Shown one piece after another: positions 61,759 through 64,000 of a DNA stretch of 64,000 nt; position 1 is the stretch's first letter, and the number at the start of each line of letters is the position of its first letter. The DNA comes from SSF53 sp036170535 (GTDB lineage Bacteria; Spirochaetota; Leptospiria; Leptospirales; Leptonemataceae): NCBI GenBank assembly GCA_036170535.1, contig JAVHPJ010000236.1, positions 1-64,000 of the forward strand, in the 5' to 3' direction. The notes below the pieces were generated by a model that saw nothing but the letters and a program-made list of their open reading frames with translations, was not told the DNA's origin and ran no database searches. The translations under genes and the position numbers were made by a program.

Positions 61759-64000
61759 TCAATTGTTCCGCTGCGTATATATTTTGACCGGCGTAGCGCT
61801 TTTTCCGGCGGAAATATACAGATAATAGAACAGCCCCTGTTGGACGGACACGCCGGAAAAGAACTCCTGCACGTTGGTCGCATCGCCAAAGCCGGCCGCG
61901 CCGACCTGCGCGAAGTCGGATTCGAGCGCGGGATTCGTCGAGCTTGTGCGCCAGAGTTGGGCGCCGTTGGCGTTGTTCAAGCCGACATACAAAAAGCCGC
62001 CGTTGGCCTTGAGGAAGGTAATATGTTTGTTGTTCGCATCGCCAAAATTCGTACGCGCGCTTGCGCCGTTTTCGGCGACCATAGTCCATTCGCCGGAATC
62101 GCAAAAGCCGTCGCCGCCGGGGACGCACTTCCAGAGCTGCGGCGTTTCTTCTCCCGCCGGACAAACCGGATCGTCCGTGCAAGCCGTCGCGGTGCAGGCG
62201 AAGTTCCAGCGACTGGTTGTACACGCGTTGCGAATGAAATACAGATTCCCATTGTAGGTTTCAAAATTGGGAATCGGCTGATCGGCCGGCGTCAGGTCGG
62301 CCAGCGCGGGCAACACGATCGAAAACCGACTGCGAAAACGCACATCGCTCGGAGTCGCGTCCGTCCAGTCGCCGCAGGCGTCATTGCCCGTGCAGCGACC
62401 CGGCGCAGCCGCAGTCGCGCGCACCAGGCCGCCGGTTTGTTCGCACACTCCGGCCGAATACGCAGAGCCCGCGTTGCAGTTCGCGGACGAGTTGGTGATT
62501 GAGCCCGAATTTGCAAAATACAGGCGACTGTTAAAGGTATGCCAGACGCCGCCGCTTCGGTCGGCGAGGTTGGGCGCGAGGACGCTGGAATAGCCCACGC
62601 CGGTCATGCGTGCGAAGTAGAGATAGTCGCCATGCGTTCCGCAAATGAGTTCGCCGGTCAGACTGCTGATGTAGGTTGTGTACGGGCGCAGCGTGCCGTT
62701 GCCCGGAGCGGATGTATACAGACGATTATTGGAAACATGCAGCGACTCCGTGCCGCGGTTGTTGCCGATTGCAGAGGAGACGCAGTTGTCATAAAAATCA
62801 GACAGGTCAAGATAGTTGAAGTTAAGCGCCGCATCGAGATCCGACGTATAATAAATGTAGTCGTTGTTGCCGCCCGAGCGCGCGGCCGTAAGGAACAAAT
62901 ATTCGGTACCGCCCAGCGTTCCGGACGTGAAAAGACCGCGTCCGTTTTCATTGTCCGGTCCGCAGCCGATTGAAAAATCCGCCGCGTTCGAGGTGCAACC
63001 CGTGCGCCCCACGGTGACGAAAGGCGGCACGGCGACGCCGCCGTCGCGCGTTGCGGCTGAGTTATTGGAGACGCTCGAACCGCTTGTATCTTTTGTAATG
63101 GAAAAAGTCATGTTCTGCGGCGAGGTTCCGTCCGGATTAAAACGCGCGGCGCCGTTTCCGCCGGAGTTGGGACCTACGTACAACTGACTGCCGTAGCGAA
63201 ATAGATATCCAAAGGCCGAGCTGTCGGCGAAGGGATCGCCGGCGAGCGGTCCGTCGTTAACATCGGCCGGCGTCGTCCCGCAGCCGGTGAAGCTCACGCG
63301 ATCATTGGGACTGGACTGAACGTTTTGCGTATCCGTGAGATTGCGGATCGAATCCGCAGGTGCGAATTGACCGACGTTGTTGAAGCCGTCGCTGTCAACG
63401 CCGTTCGCCACAGTGATCGCATAAACTCCGCCGCCCTGTACGCCCGCATGAGTGAGGCACAGGGAGGATGCGTCGGCGGCCAGGCCGTTGCATACGCTTC
63501 CATTGAGCACGGCGGCGCTGGTAATCGAGCCGGGACTGGTTGCGCCGGTTAAGCGATAGCGCAGGTCGCACTGCGTGGCGCCGCTGCACTCCGCAGACCG
63601 CGCTGCGTTCACGCCGATGAAGACGGGTTTGGAAAAACGCAGCACGATGCGATTCGCGTCCACGCAACTGGCGGATACGACTTTGAGCTGTTCGTCGCCC
63701 AGGAAATCTGCATTGTTCGGACACGTTGCGAAAACGCCGGCGGTTGTTGCGACGACGGCGCGATTTACAATCGCCGTATAACCTTTGCCGCTGGTCTGCG
63801 GGGCCGAAAGCGCAAGATCGTACACTACGCCGGAGCCGGACGCGGACGCCAGCGTGAAGTCGGCTGTTTGCGCGCCGCCCGTAAAGTTCGTGTTGTCCGA
63901 ACAAGCGCCGCCGGCCGGCGCGTCGCTGACAAGGTAGTTGGCGCGATCGCCGGCCAGGGCGGGGTCGGGCGGAGTGGAGAAAGTGATGCGAACGGTCGAC
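61759..64000 (-). CDS. Large secreted-type protein with many Cys, partial
   Basis: The frame is open from base 64000 to the stop at 61759, so more than 745 residues are present and the N-terminus is missing. The part near the window end has an SbsA/Ig-like look (VRITFSTPPDPALAGDRANY, IVLRFSKPVFIGVNAARS), as in large leptospiral surface lipoproteins. Later come repeated strands with YLFLTAARSGGNNDYIYYTS and many Cys (CTTSRWNFACTATACTDDPV). No enzyme motif seen. It is probably exported to the surface. Confidence 0.75.
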   Translation of the reverse strand, partial: STVRITFSTPPDPALAGDRANYLVSDAPAGGACSDNTNFTGGAQTADFTLASASGSGVVYDLALSAPQTSGKGYTAIVNRAVVATTAGVFATCPNNADFLGDEQLKVVSASCVDANRIVLRFSKPVFIGVNAARSAECSGATQCDLRYRLTGATSPGSITSAAVLNGSVCNGLAADASSLCLTHAGVQGGGVYAITVANGVDSDGFNNVGQFAPADSIRNLTDTQNVQSSPNDRVSFTGCGTTPADVNDGPLAGDPFADSSAFGYLFRYGSQLYVGPNSGGNGAARFNPDGTSPQNMTFSITKDTSGSSVSNNSAATRDGGVAVPPFVTVGRTGCTSNAADFSIGCGPDNENGRGLFTSGTLGGTEYLFLTAARSGGNNDYIYYTSDLDAALNFNYLDLSDFYDNCVSSAIGNNRGTESLHVSNNRLYTSAPGNGTLRPYTTYISSLTGELICGTHGDYLYFARMTGVGYSSVLAPNLADRSGGVWHTFNSRLYFANSGSITNSSANCNAGSAYSAGVCEQTGGLVRATAAAPGRCTGNDACGDWTDATPSDVRFRSRFSIVLPALADLTPADQPIPNFETYNGNLYFIRNACTTSRWNFACTATACTDDPVCPAGEETPQLWKCVPGGDGFCDSGEWTMVAENGASARTNFGDANNKHITFLKANGGFLYVGLNNANGAQLWRTSSTNPALESDFAQVGAAGFGDATNVQEFFSGVSVQQGLFYYLYISAGKSATPVKIYTQRNN

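Overview
The window looks like chromosomal DNA of a GC-rich spirochaete of the order Leptospirales (inference). Four things point there: a DUF1554 lipoprotein (39247-40254), a family known mainly from leptospires; a solitary 5S rRNA gene with its own promoter-like -35 box and terminator, matching the scattered rRNA genes of leptospires; many secreted proteins with relaxed spirochaetal lipoboxes; and a heme oxygenase beside a TonB-dependent receptor, as in Leptospira. By eye the GC content is well above that of Leptospira proper, so a Turneriella- or Leptonema-like lineage fits better. I saw no tRNA, CRISPR array, insertion sequence or prophage.

Layout. 1-12.4 kb: a cut-off penicillin-acylase gene, a tiny Lys/Gly protein, a transglutaminase-like protein, a dehydrogenase, a DJ-1/PfpI protein with a LysR regulator, a beta-propeller lipoprotein, purF, a receiver protein, a lipase-like hydrolase, and a lipoprotein gene split by an in-frame TGA. 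12.5-20.3 kb: two short-chain dehydrogenases, each divergent from a TetR regulator with repeated palindromic operators between them, then a ferritin-VIT1 iron transporter, a SOUL protein, an OmpA lipoprotein and a putative outer-membrane protein. 20.6-30.5 kb: a 1526-residue kinase/ATPase/GAF protein followed by a module of two large FAD oxidoreductases around an acetoacetate-decarboxylase-like gene.

30.6-40.3 kb: two cyclic-nucleotide-binding proteins, the ergothioneine genes egtB-egtD, a receiver, a beta-CASP RNase-like protein, a P-type ATPase, a CsgG-like protein and the DUF1554 lipoprotein. 40.6-50.5 kb: two thiolases, a MarR regulator, the 5S rRNA gene, an ABC-type ATPase plus DUF4276 pair that resembles a two-gene phage-defence unit, and a membrane protein fused to phosphatidylserine decarboxylase. 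50.6-59.2 kb: a glutathione transferase and a heme/iron locus: heme oxygenase with an MFS exporter, exbB-exbD-tonB, a HmuY-like lipoprotein, a TonB-dependent receptor and an unknown lipoprotein, with matching Fur-like palindromes at the two divergent promoters. 59.4-64 kb: a metallo-beta-lactamase-fold hydrolase, a methyltransferase, a broken MmcQ/YjbR gene and a large Cys-containing surface-type protein that runs off the end.

The clearest functional unit is heme use. The receptor and HmuY-like protein would capture heme, ExbB/ExbD/TonB would energise uptake, and heme oxygenase would release iron. The ferritin-VIT1 protein and the SOUL protein elsewhere in the window fit the same iron/heme theme.
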